The notes below the pieces were generated by a model. That model searched no databases. It saw only the letters and a list, made by a program, of their open reading frames with translations, and had not been told where the DNA came from. Both the position numbers and the translations under genes were made by a program. From Hirsutella rhossiliensis (lineage: Eukaryota; Ascomycota; Sordariomycetes; Hypocreales; Ophiocordycipitaceae), in contig NW_025408667.1 in the NCBI RefSeq assembly GCF_020360975.1, forward strand, positions 6,758,001 to 6,822,000: a stretch of 64,000 nucleotides of DNA, given 5' to 3'. This document shows positions 50,213 through 61,052 of the stretch, piece after piece (positions within the stretch are counted from its first letter, which is position 1; each line of letters begins with the position of its first letter).

Positions 50213-51999
50213 TTATATTCCCCTCCTTCTAAACCATACCATTAAGCTAGACGGCTTCCTAACGAATCCCTCCTTAGTCTCCATTGGAATATCCTGCTTC
50301 AGCGTAAACTCGAAATTTTTAAATACTGCCGCAACAATACAGTTGAGCTCCAACTCAGCCAAGTTTCGACCAATACAAGCTCTAGGCCCAGTACTAAACG
50401 GCATGAAGGCAGCTCTCTGACGGGATGTGAGACGCGTCCTTGGATCCCAACGTTCAGGGACGAATGAGTCCGCATCGGGTCCCCAGATGTCCATGGAGTG
50501 GTGGAGTGTATACATGGGGACAGAAAGAACATCTCCGGGGTAAAACATCCGCCCGCAGATCTCGATTGGGCCATTTCCCTTTGGAATCTCCCGAGGAAGG
50601 CCTAAAGAGAACGCGCTGTGGATGCGAAGCGTCTCCCAGATGACCCACTGGACACTAGTAAACCATATACACGGTCAGTCAACTCAGTTCTAGTATATCC
50701 CATGATATATGTGACCAAAATGGGCCTGACCTACTACGAAACAGGCTTGATCATGTCAAATGACGGAATATCCACTCCGGGAGGCACTGCCCCGTCAACC
50801 GCATGCTGGAGCCGGTCCATGATGCCGGGTGTACTCACCACCCAATACAGCAAGGTGCAAAGAGTGACGGCGGTGGTATTGCTACCGGCAACAAGAAATG
50901 TCAAAGCTTCAGTTGTCAACTCGTCGCGTCCTAACTTAGCGCCACTATCATCTCTGCTTTCCATCAGCCTGGCGAGCATGTCCGTTCGAGTGTCCTTGGC
51001 CACCATTTGAGGGTCGAGACGTTGCTTAACTCGCTCAATGGCAATTCCAGTCATGTTATCTACAGCTTCATGGCCATACCTGAAGAAAGAATCGGGAAGA
51101 TACTTGCTGTAGGTCTTGAGGCGAGGGTAACATCCTAATGTGGCGTTTACCTCGCCTTGGCGATTTAGCACCTCAATTGCTTCCACACACGTTGGTAAAG
51201 CATCATGCGTCTTGCACGCGTCTGCCAGGTCCCGTTCCCTAGAAAGCATGCCAAATGGAGCACCAAAGGCCAGATCTCCGATGATGTCAAAGGAAAGGTA
51301 GTTGAACCAAGGTAGAGCATTGACGCAAATATATTTGGCTTTAGCATCAGTCTGGTGACGATCATAAAGGTAATTCCATTTCCTGACGAAAATTTCGATA
51401 TTTGCGTAGATATACTGTTCGAATTGACTTATAGATCTGGCGGAGAAAATGTGTGCGACTGCCCTGCGCTTTCTGGTGTGCTCGCCTCTATCGCGAGTAT
51501 TGAAGATGCTACGGTGGGTTGTTGAGACAAAAGCGTCGTAATAATCCCTATATATATATAGACTTGTAAGAATATAGATATAGTCATTAAAAAAATGAAG
51601 AAAATGGTAAGGCATGCCATACGATTTCAAAAATCCATTCCCATGTCCATAGATTGCCTGGATAGCCTCGACATCTGCAATAGAGAAATGATTTGGTTGG
51701 ATGCGCACGATCTTGCCGTATTTTTGATGCGCCAACTCGACTGCCAGGTAGCGCCTTCTGCGGCGGCACTGATAGAATAACCAGAAATTGGTGAATGCAG
51801 CTGGAAAAGGGCCTGGGATACCTAATCGTCGCCAACAGGCTATGTATGGCACGACGTAGCACGCCACTAGGGCGGCGAATGCGGTATAAAAGACATAGAT
51901 GGAGAATAAAGCCATGTTCAAGAGACACAGAATGGGTTTGGATAAGGCAGCGAGGAACTCGGTGAATACAATCGACGAATACTGCGGAACTATGGACAA
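50213..51999 (-). CDS. cytochrome P450, CYP53/benzoate-hydroxylase-like
   Basis: Membrane-anchored haem monooxygenase. Inferred exons: 51623-51999, 50735-51547, 50213-50654 (543 residues). Intron 1 (51548-51622, 75 bp) is in frame and unspliced would add 25 residues; removing it restores the family reading GFLKSDYYDAFVS. Intron 2 (50655-50734, 80 bp, donor GTAGGT, CTGAC branch site) restores the ExxR helix. Motifs: N-terminal hydrophobic anchor (about 22-52), proline hinge PGPFP (62-66), WFNYLSFDIIGDLAFG (206-221, typical of the CYP53 group), I-helix AGSNTT (346-351), ExxR (404-407), PERW (463-466), haem ligand loop FSTGPRACIG with Cys490. Odd: the usual acidic I-helix residue is Asn349. Met29 (51915) is an alternative start giving 515 residues. 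It is divergent from the salicylate-synthase-like gene, so a shared pathway is inferred. A benzoate- or salicylate-type substrate is plausible, not shown. Confidence 0.92.
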
Positions 52000-52903
52000 A
52001 TGCCCTAAAGCCCACGAAATGGTTGAGAAGAGCTATGCTTTTGTAGGGAGCAGATCATCCAAGACTGCTACCAACCCAGATGCCTAAGGCGTCGTGGGTG
52101 GAAGTGCCAAAACGATGGATCTGCAGCGAGGCTGTGGCCGGAGGCATGAAGCTAGTAGATACGAGCTGCAGCCGAAGCTGTAACCAAGGGAGCTGAAGAA
52201 AGCAGCTTATCGCCGAAGTCGCCAGCGGCAGAAGGCGAAGTCACGACGTATAATCGGAAGGCGACTCTGCGGAAGAAGGCAACATATAGAGACCAAGACA
52301 CAAGATCTAAGAGCCTAACCCCCCGCCCTTGACCGAAACTCCAGCCCAAGAAGTGGCATCTATACTGATTGGATGATGGCGATGTGTCAAGTAATGGAAT
52401 GGAATGGCGGTGTGGCCCTTGTCGTTTGTAGCTTGGCGAGGTTGGGTGGCGCTGCATAATATACTAGAATTGCATGGGCCGCAGTGGGCCGCACTACTAG
52501 GGGGCTTGGAAGTCAGCTCCGCCGCGCCTGACCATCAGGCAGGGGGTATGCTGACCGGGGGAAAAAAGAGTCGATACTTTGCAGCACATGCCAACGTAGT
52601 CTAGATGTGCGGGGGTGGCGGAGAGAGCCTTCACTTTAGCGAGGGGTGCGGATGTTTACTAGTGAACTCGCTTGCGGCGGGACTTTCGGAGACGGTGCAA
52701 GTGTCACGTCAATTTGCTAGGCAAAAGTAGAGTGCACAATCCAGCAGGTGATGCTGCAAGTGACTGTTATATTGAACTGTTTTTGACACGTGACGGCAAG
52801 CTATAATACTCCGCATGCGCCAGGAGAGACCGCCAAGCCAACCTCGTCTCAAAGTCTTCTGATACATCACCTAGTACTCTACGCCCACCGCAGCAGTTCA
52901 ATC
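52000..52903. promoter_or_regulatory. shared divergent promoter region
   Basis: About 900 bp of normal-composition sequence between the P450 start (-) and the synthase start (+). Short frames here overlap and show no domain. The head-to-head layout allows co-regulation. I could not define a specific factor site; a single CGATAA (GATA-type, complement of 52207-52212) is too short to mean much. Confidence 0.55.
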
Positions 52904-54247
52904 ATGTCTCGGTTCTGCAAAACAACTACACTTCCCTCTGCTGGAGACCCGTTGGAAGCTACTGTCGCGCTACTAACACGCCACCAAAACGAAGATTACT
53001 ATGCATACGAACATGGAAGCACGTGGTATATTGGCTTGCAGAGCTATGCGTCGTTGGTAGTTGACCCTGACGGTAAACGGGCGACTAGACTAGATCAAGA
53101 AGGAAGACAGGAGTCTCATCGCATTCATGGATCTTTAAATGACGTTGCGAAGGCTTTCGCGTCGGAATACTCTGGCCATGGCAAGATATATGGCCAGGTA
53201 GGATTCAACTACTCGGCTCACAGTTCTGGCCAGGCGTACAATCCCGGTCAATGGCCTATGCTTAGCTTGATGGTTCCTTGCATCCAAGCTGCCATTTCTC
53301 ATGACAGCATCACTGTCACGGGACACATAGAAGACGAAGTACAGGCGGCATTTGACCTCATTCAGACTCACTTCACCGGCGACGCCACCAACCCTGTCCC
53401 AGGCTGTTACCTACCCGTCGACCTACAAGCTAACTGCGACGATTACAAGGGTCGAGTTGGTAGGGCAATAAGGGACATCAAAAGCGGCAAATACACCAAG
53501 GCGATTCCATCTCGCGTGGTGAGCCTCCCGGGCAGGGTAAATATGCTGGGTACCCTACTTCGTGGTCGTAGGTCAAACACTCCGGCACGAACGTTTACGT
53601 TGAGTCATGCGGGCGTCCAAGCCACGGGCTTTAGCCCAGAGGTTCTACTCTCGATCAACGGTCAGAATGTCTTCACCGAAGCACTAGCTGGGACCCAGCT
53701 ATCCGACGAGGCAGATATTGACCCCACTCGCAATAAGCTACTAAATGATCCGAAGGAAGTCATGGAACACGTCATTGCAATCAGAGGATCGATCAGGAGA
53801 CTGGGCCATGTCTGTACACCTGACAGTATCGCCGTCAAGGAATTTATGTCGATTATGCCTCGGGGCAACGTCAATCATCTGTTTTCACACGTAACAGGCA
53901 GTCTATCGCTCGATAAAGATGGCTGGGACGCTCTCCCAGGCTTGGTTGCAAATATTACGGTCCCAGGTCTTCCGCACCAGGGTAACATGGAGGCTATTCA
54001 AACCTTTGAACCGTATCCTCGGGATCTTTATTGCGGGGCGGTGCTAATGCTCGATGACGGCGCAAAATTCTTTGAGGCGACTCTTGTTCTTCGCACCGTG
54101 TTCCAGGACCAGTCTCGTCAGTGGCTTCAGGCTGGTGCTGGGGTAACGGCACTTTCTAGCCCTGAACGTGAGTTTATCGAAACTTGTGAAAAGTTAGGCA
54201 GTATCGCTCCTTATATAGTGCCGGACTTTTCCGACCCCGGACCCTAG
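52904..54247 (+). CDS. salicylate-synthase-like chorismate enzyme, intronless
   Basis: Predicted to convert chorismate through isochorismate to salicylate and pyruvate, like bacterial MbtI, Irp9 and YbtS of siderophore pathways. 447 residues from the ATG at 52904, the usual family length. An in-frame ATG at 52790 would add 38 residues without family character. The C-terminal chorismate-binding fold (about 180-440) is complete: K199 (family water-activating Lys), FSPE with E246 (general acid), TEALAGT (258-264), KEVMEH with E285/E288, H325 in VNHL, Y376 in LYCGAV, R397, GAG (411-413), and metal ligands E426/E429 in EREFIETCEKL. Lys199 and the LAGT context argue for salicylate or isochorismate synthase over anthranilate synthase. 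No introns, unlike its neighbours, so bacterial origin is possible but unproven. The RIP block begins right at the stop codon, and the last few residues may derive from the junction. Confidence 0.9.
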   Translation: MSRFCKTTTLPSAGDPLEATVALLTRHQNEDYYAYEHGSTWYIGLQSYASLVVDPDGKRATRLDQEGRQESHRIHGSLNDVAKAFASEYSGHGKIYGQVGFNYSAHSSGQAYNPGQWPMLSLMVPCIQAAISHDSITVTGHIEDEVQAAFDLIQTHFTGDATNPVPGCYLPVDLQANCDDYKGRVGRAIRDIKSGKYTKAIPSRVVSLPGRVNMLGTLLRGRRSNTPARTFTLSHAGVQATGFSPEVLLSINGQNVFTEALAGTQLSDEADIDPTRNKLLNDPKEVMEHVIAIRGSIRRLGHVCTPDSIAVKEFMSIMPRGNVNHLFSHVTGSLSLDKDGWDALPGLVANITVPGLPHQGNMEAIQTFEPYPRDLYCGAVLMLDDGAKFFEATLVLRTVFQDQSRQWLQAGAGVTALSSPEREFIETCEKLGSIAPYIVPDFSDPGP

Positions 54248-54254
54248 CCCTAGC

Positions 54255-54712
54255 CCCCCCTAGAGCCTAGAAAAAGAAGAGCCTCCGGGCTATATAGGTA
54301 GTAAGGGCACGGCTAAGTAGGACTAGCTAGAGCTAAAGGACCCTAAGATTAAGAGGGCTATTTTTAGCTCTTTTAATAAGAAAGCCCTTAGCCTAGACTC
54401 CCTTAGCTTCCTCCCTATTTAATATAAATATAAGGCTATCCCTACGGTCTTTAATAAGGCTTATAAAGCTCTATTTAAGTAATAATACTACCTTAAGGTA
54501 TAAAGGGAAGCTATAGGAATTATACTTCCTAAGTAAAATAAGTAAGACTATATTATCCTTAAGGCTTATAAGGTTATAAGTCTACTTAATTACTTAGGAA
54601 AGGTCCTTAAAAAGCTATATACTACTTAGCTAAGCTATTTAATTAATATAGCTAGCTTTTAAACTATATATAGCAAAGAGAATAAAAATAATAGTTAGCT
54701 ATAAATATAGCC
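54255..54712 (+). mobile_element. LINE reverse-transcriptase fragment
   Basis: RIP-mutated sequence starting at the synthase 3' end. Around 54515-54615 the frame reads GIILPK then KAYKVISLLNYLGKVLKK, the conserved start of the RT domain in fungal non-LTR (Tad/LINE type) elements. It is cut at 54713 by Gypsy copy A3. Confidence 0.72.
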
Positions 54713-56609
54713 TTATAAGAGTCTTTAACTATTATAAGTTATAAGCTTAAGCTATAGCCTAAGCTATATAGTTATATATAAAAGGCTAGATCCTATATAT
54801 ATATATATAGGCTAGCTATATATAAAAGAGCTCTATATAGCTTCTTAATATTATCTTATAAATAGTACTTATATATACGCCTTTACTTACTATATAATAC
54901 TATAAGCTATTAACTAATAGATCTAATAAATATCTTCTTAAAAAGGGTGCTGCTTCTTTAAAAGAGTACTTAGCCCCCCTTAAGCGGATAGGAAGTATCG
55001 TAGCTATCCTAAAAGAAATTAAAAGCGCGACGGTTAGTAAGAAGAATAAGGTTCTTACTATACTAAGGGAGTTATCTATAAGACTAGTATTAACTATTAT
55101 AACCTCTATAACGCTAGTTATAACGGCGATACTATTAATATAGAAGCTACTTCCTTAGCTAACTTAAGATAGTAAATTTAAGTTCTTTTACTTTTTCCTT
55201 AGCTAGCTATAAATAAAGGTTATAATTAATATAAAATAAGGCTTAAATAGCTATTATAATATAATATAGTTACTATAAAGAAGGTTATAAGCTTCTTAGA
55301 CCTAGCTATATATATTAAAAGGCTCCTAACTAGCTTAGAAGCCTTTTATAATATATAGCTATATTAATACCTTAGCTACCTAGGGATCTTTAGTAACGAG
55401 CTAGCTAACTAGCTAGCTAAGAAAGGCTTAAAGGCCCTTACCTAAGGGACCCCTTTAGTCTCTATTAGCTACTTATAAAGAAAGGTCTAGTAGGCTACTA
55501 AAGACTATTAAAAGGGCCTTTAAGCTACTAAGGTAGCTAAAGGCCTTAAGGCTAAGGGCCTAGGTAAGTACTATATATCTATTTAAAAGACCCCCTGCCT
55601 AGCCCTTAGCTTAGAAAAGGACCTTATAAGGAGGCCTAGGCCGACCCTCTCGGCCTTTTACTAGCTCCTTATTAAGGCTAGCTTTTTATTTTCCTTCTTA
55701 AAAAAGACTAATAAGGTAGACTAAGACGATTACTACTATAGCTATAGAAGGTATATAGCTAGGCACCTTATCCTAAGGTGCTTAAACTATAAGAGGGAAA
55801 GAAAGGTCCTTTACTAAATATCTAAGAGATAAAAGGGGGCCCTTAGCCTACCTCTTCTCTATAGCTTTAAAGAAGGAAGGGAAGTACTTTTAACCTTCTT
55901 AGCTAAGATAAGGATAAGGATAGCTAAGTAGCTTAAAAAGGAGTAACCTAAGGGCCCTAGGGCCCTTAGGGGGGAAAGATACTATATATAAAGAACTAAA
56001 TTAACCTTTCCTTTATATTTACCTTTATAGCTACCCTTTCCTTAATTAGTTATAAGCCCCTAGGCTATATAGCTAGCTAGGACTACTAATAAGGGCCTAG
56101 ACCCTTATTAGCCTTACTATAGCCTTAGAAGCTATATATAAATAATAATATAAAAAAAGATTATAATATAGTATTTACTTTTTTATATACTATTAAAGCC
56201 TTAAGTATAATAGATCTTTAGATTCTAAGATAAAGGTAGCTTTAAAAGTAAACGTAACTTATAGGACTTCTTTTAATATCTTATATATACGTTTAATAAT
56301 ATATAAGAGTATAAGAAGGTATAAGATAAGCTATAGACCTTTAAATAAAAAGAAAAATAAACCTTTAGTAAATTCTTTCTTAATTTTAAAGAGGTACTTT
56401 TATAAGTAAACTATAGTATAAGAAGATAGCGTAAAGCTTATATAGCTATAGAATTTAATTATACTAGCCTTATAAAAGCTATTTATCCTTATAATTATAC
56501 TTACTAACTATAGTAAGTATATAAGTTAGTTAATAAAGGTAGTATAAAGCTATAAGTAAACGCTATATTTTTAAAGGCTTTATAAGTATATATTATATAA
56601 TAGTAATTA
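54713..56609 (+). mobile_element. Gypsy fragment A3, split by a LINE
   Basis: Family A leader (54713-54919, starting TATAAGAG) and gag region, collinear with A1/A2. It is interrupted at about 55270-56159 by a LINE fragment and ends at 56609 where repeat D begins. Strongly RIP-mutated. Confidence 0.82.
55270..56159 (+). mobile_element. 5'-truncated LINE with RNase H remnant
   Basis: Inserted in A3. At 55383-55427 the frame reads GIFSNELAN-LAKKG, the RNase H motif G..GNE.AD.LAK.G. It ends in an A-rich tail (AATAATAATATAAAAAAAG). Similar sequence occurs on both sides (ATTATAATATA...), compatible with a 10-17 bp target duplication. The element has lost its 5' part, as is usual for LINEs. Confidence 0.75.
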
Positions 56610-59185
56610 TCGCGAAGTATAGCTAGATTTTATAGTTCTTAGAGATATCCCTTAGTAAGAGGGACCTAAGAAGCTAAAAATACTTAGTATAAAAGAAAGA
56701 AGAAGGAGCTAAAAGGAGGTATAAAGAAAAAGGTAGGGGTATAAAAGGAAGTAAAAGTAGCGATAGCTTCTTATAAAGGTAGTAAGAGATATAATAGATA
56801 TACTAGTAATAGCTAGAAAAGAAGGGAAAAACTAATAAAAAGCTTAGTAGTTAAGAAGATATTAATAGCCTCTTTAAGTAGGATCTTCTTTATTAATTAA
56901 GATACTAAATAAGTATAAAAAGAGGCGTTAAATAAAGGAAAGAAAGAGAATTAAAGTAATATAATAATTACTTTATTACTATAATTACTACCCTTATAAG
57001 AATTAAATATCTTTACCTTACCTATCTAACTCTTTACTTTTAATTTTACCTATATATATTTTATATATACTTCTTATATCTTTATTTATAAGAGTTATAA
57101 GCTTAGGAGGAATAGAATTCTTATACCTTTTAGCTATTATAAAAGGTACCTTTCTTATATCTTTTATAGCTTCTTTTTACCCTTTTTATTAAAAAAGCTA
57201 ATTCTTAATTAATATTTCTACCCTCTTTTATAATAATATTAAATAACGATTCCTTTACTACCCTTATAGTTTATAAAACGATTTTTATAGAGCCTTAAGA
57301 TTAAGATAAGTAGGTAAAGAAGCTATAGGCTTATATAAATAAGACTATTATAATTTAGTCTTCTTTAATAAGTAGGACCTTTTTAAGCCCTCCTTTTATC
57401 CTAGGGTAATAGATTTTATAAAGGGAGCTTCCCTTTTTTTTAAGCTAACCTCTATAAAATAAAAAGCTTTTTCTACTACCTAAGGTAACTATAAGAGTTA
57501 CTATAAGGAATACCTTTATAGGATAAAGCTACTAACTACTATATATATAGTAATAATAGAATCTATTAGTACTATAAAGCTAATCTCTTTTTAAGAGAAA
57601 GAGACCCTTAAGTAGTAGCTCTTAAAGCTTAAGACCTTAATAGCTCCCTTAAAAGGCTTAACTATATTAAGAAGACCTATACGATATACTTAAGAGCTTT
57701 TTTTACTAGGAACCTTTTAGCTTCTTTATAGCTAGCTAAGTAAGAAGGAATCCTTAAAGAAGCTAACTAATAATTCTTAATAAAAGCTCTTTTTAGCTAG
57801 TAGCTATAGGATATATCTCTACTAATAAAGCTTATTAGTAATAGTTACTTAACTATCTTTTAAGAAGCTAGCTAAGGACTAAATAAAAAAGCTATTAAAG
57901 TATAATAATAAGTAGTATTATTCCTTTATAGCTAGTACTTAAACTAAATAGCTTAACCTACTACCCTTATAGCTACTATAGCCCTTATTACTATAGCCCC
58001 TACTACTACTACTACTACTACTACTCCTTTAGCTCCTCCTCCCTTAAGAGCCTTAACGCTATCTTTAACTATAGCTACTACCTTAGCCCTAGCTATACTT
58101 ATTACTCTAGGCCTAGCCTTAGTCCCGTTAGTCCGACCCGCCTAACTAGTCTCTTAATAGACTTTTTAGTCCGTTAGTTAAAAAATTAAGGAACTAGTTA
58201 AAATCGAACCTTATTAAAATTAATAATAAGGGGTAAAAAAGAAGGGGTTTTAAGTAAACCTTCTAAACTAAGATAAGGATTCCTTAAAGAAATAAAAGAC
58301 TAAAAAACGAAATAGCTACCTAGCTTATAGATCCCTAAGCTATAGGTTATTATAATACTAATAGGTCTTTAAGGAAAACTAACTTAAAGAATTTAACCTT
58401 TTTAAGAGGCTATAAGAAATAATATAATAGTTTCTTAAAGAGGACCTCTTATTATAAAAGAAGATAGATAAGATTTAAGTTACTAAGAAATAGTAACTAA
58501 CGCCGCTACCCTTATTTAAGCTATAAATTTAAGGAAAAATCGTTAGTATAGTAAATCTAGCCTTTATCTTTTCTATAGATTAATAAAGCTAAGACTAACC
58601 GTTAAAGCCCTTTATTTATCCCCTATAAAAATTAGCTATCTTTAACTTAGGTGCTTCCCTTAATATCTATAATACCCTCTAAGATATAATATCTAAGCTT
58701 ATTTTTATAAAGAGAGATATAAGAAGTATATAAAAATATATAAAGGTAAATATAAAAGTAAGGGGTTAGATAGGTAGGGCAAAGCTATTTAATTCTTATA
58801 AGGGTAGTAATTAAGGTAAGGGAGTAATTATTATATTGCCTTAATTCGCTTTCTTTCCTTTATCTAGCGCCCTTCTTTATACTTATTTAGTATCTTAATT
58901 AATAAAGAAGATCTTACTTAAAGAAGCTATTAATATTATTTTAACTACTAAGCTTTTTACTAGTTTTTCCCCTCTTTTCTAACCGTTACTAGTATATCTA
59001 TCTTATCTCTTACTACCTTTATAAGAAGCTATCGCTACTTTTAGTTCCCCTTATACCCTTACCCTCCTTTTTATACCTCTTTTTAGCTCCTTCTTCTTTC
59101 TTTTATACTAAGTGTTTCTAGCTTCCTTAGTCCCTCTTACTAAGGGATATCTCTAAGAACTATAAAATTAAGCTATACTTCGCGA
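56610..59185. mobile_element. D-bounded element: 0.49 kb inverted repeats around a 1.6 kb core
   Basis: Repeat D occurs as a forward copy at 56610-57106 and a reverse copy at 58693-59185, with outer ends TCGCGAAG and CTTCGCGA. TA dinucleotides flank both ends. The core (57107-58692) has partly open, RIP-broken frames and a CTA trinucleotide run near 57999-58022 but no motif I recognise. Long inverted ends suggest a DNA transposon (MULE-like by layout only). Two opposed D insertions are the alternative. The right flank does not continue A3, so a deletion or rearrangement followed. Confidence 0.6.
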
Positions 59186-59245
59186 TATACCCGCTTAGCT
59201 ATAGCCTACCCCTTAAAGGTATAGCTAATATAGCTTCGGGCTAGT
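59186..59245. other. short unassigned junction
   Basis: 60 bp between repeat D and the inverted C LTR. It matches neither neighbour. Confidence 0.3.
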
Positions 59246-59714
59246 TATAATAACTAGTATTATTCCTAAGGGATAAACCTATTAAAGGGTTTATATTAAT
59301 AAATATAATAGGGCGTAGTCTAAGTAATAATAAGTATATTATATTAGTAATAAGTTAGAGGTTATAGACTATAGACTATAACTAGGTATTTAAGTAATCG
59401 GAATTAAAGATAAGATTATAATAAAGATCGTAATAATTATAATATTAAAAGCTATCGAGCTATCTATTTAAAGGAGTAAAAGTAGGTAGCTATATATACC
59501 TATAAAGACTATCCTTAGATTATAGGCCTAGCTATAATCCCTAATATTAAATCGTATAAAGTATAATAATCTTATTAATCTTAAATTACTTAGATCTTTA
59601 TAATCCCTTTAATCCTATATTTATTAAATAGTTATACTAACTATTTATCTATTAAACTATATTATATACTTAATATAGTCGACTATTAGCGGCTTAGTAG
59701 CTATAGTTATAATA
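59246..59714 (-). repeat. element C2 LTR (469 bp, inverted)
   Basis: Same 469 bp length and ends (TATAATAAC ... GTTATAATA) as the LTRs of element C, but with more CpG positions lost. Confidence 0.88.
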
Positions 59715-60977
59715 TAATATCTCTCTTCTTTTTAGTCTTATCTATAAGACCTATTATAGCTACCTTAGCCGCTATATATAAATATACCTTTATTATATTA
59801 TATATAAGTATATCGTTCTTTATTTCTTTATCCTTTTAAGATATACTACTAATAGTATATTTAGTTATATACTAAAAAATCGTTCTCGAAAAGCCTTTAA
59901 GTACGCTACTCTTACTAAATATATTAACTAAAGTAGAGATCCTATTAATATACTATATACTTAATACTTTAAGGTAAAGAAGACGAATTATTAAATAGCC
60001 GAAAATTCTTTACGCTATAATAATTATATTACTAGTAGTTATCCCTATTATAATAGTATTTTAATAGCCTCTTTTTATAGGTATCTTTTAATTCTTTTTA
60101 TATATAGTAGCTAACGTATTTCTTTTAGTAACTAAATTATTAGCGGAGTAGTATGAGCTATATTTTAAAGAAGAGAAAGCTAAGGAAGCCTTATTAAAGC
60201 TTTAAGTATAGCTTATAAACCTTTAGTTTAAAATATCTATCGCTATTAATCGTTTAGCTTATATTTAAAATATTTAGAAATATATAAAGGAGAAGAGTTC
60301 TAAGTTATTTTATTATAGTATCTAAGAAGTAAATACTAAGGATAGCGTTTTACCTACGCTTAATATATATAAGTATTAGGTAGTAAATAACCTATAATTA
60401 TTAAGCGTTCTTAATAAAGCGAATTAATCCTTATTTAGTATTAGTAAGGAGTTTATAGATATTAGTCCTTTAATCCCTCTTAAACCTTTTAGTAAAATTA
60501 TTTAAGTAAAGAGCTATAGTAGGTTAAGTACTTAAGTAGTTCCTAAGTATTTCCCTTTAGTCTATATCCCTTTTACTTAATAAGGTATTCTTATTACTAA
60601 CCTTATTTTCTTATACTTAGTATTTATTTTACTTTATATTCTTAATTATTATAAAAAAATAATTATTTAGTTTAGCGTTTTATAGCGCTAGTTTTAATAA
60701 TAAGATATAAAATATCGGGTATATCTATATTATTATTAGTAGCGAAAGTTTATAGTTAACTTTTAAAATAGTTTTCTTAACTTTAAATAGTTTAAGTTTC
60801 TTAAAATCTAATTTATTACTTAGTTATTTTATTTTAATATTTCGTTATATAAGGTAGACTATATCTCCCTTATAATAGAGTAGTCCCTATAAACTTTTCT
60901 AATTATAGTTAGTAAATACTTATTCTTTAATAAATTAAAGTTCTTATTATATTTCTTTATATAATTTTTATAGTTAA

Positions 60978-61052
60978 TCTACTTATAGTATCGCTCGTTC
61001 TACTTATAGTATCGCTCGTTCTACTTATAGTATCGCTCGTTCTACTTATAGT
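60978..61052. repeat. 21-bp tandem repeat, about 3.6 copies
   Basis: The unit TCTACTTATAGTATCGCTCG(T) is repeated three times exactly, followed by a partial unit. Element C has a single copy of this sequence (complement, near 44745). The unit length is a multiple of three and lies in the integrase-coding region. Confidence 0.9.

Noticed and set aside
51548..51622. Unspliced reading through the in-frame P450 intron
   Set aside because: The 25 extra residues are hydrophobic/tyrosine-rich and break a conserved family segment; donor, acceptor and length fit a fungal intron.
52207..52212. GATA-type site (CGATAA on the minus strand) as an iron-regulator site
   Set aside because: A single 6-bp match is expected by chance in 900 bp; no full SreA-type site was seen.
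52152..52604. Short frames in the divergent intergenic region
   Set aside because: Overlapping, no domain, and placed where promoters of both flanking genes are expected.
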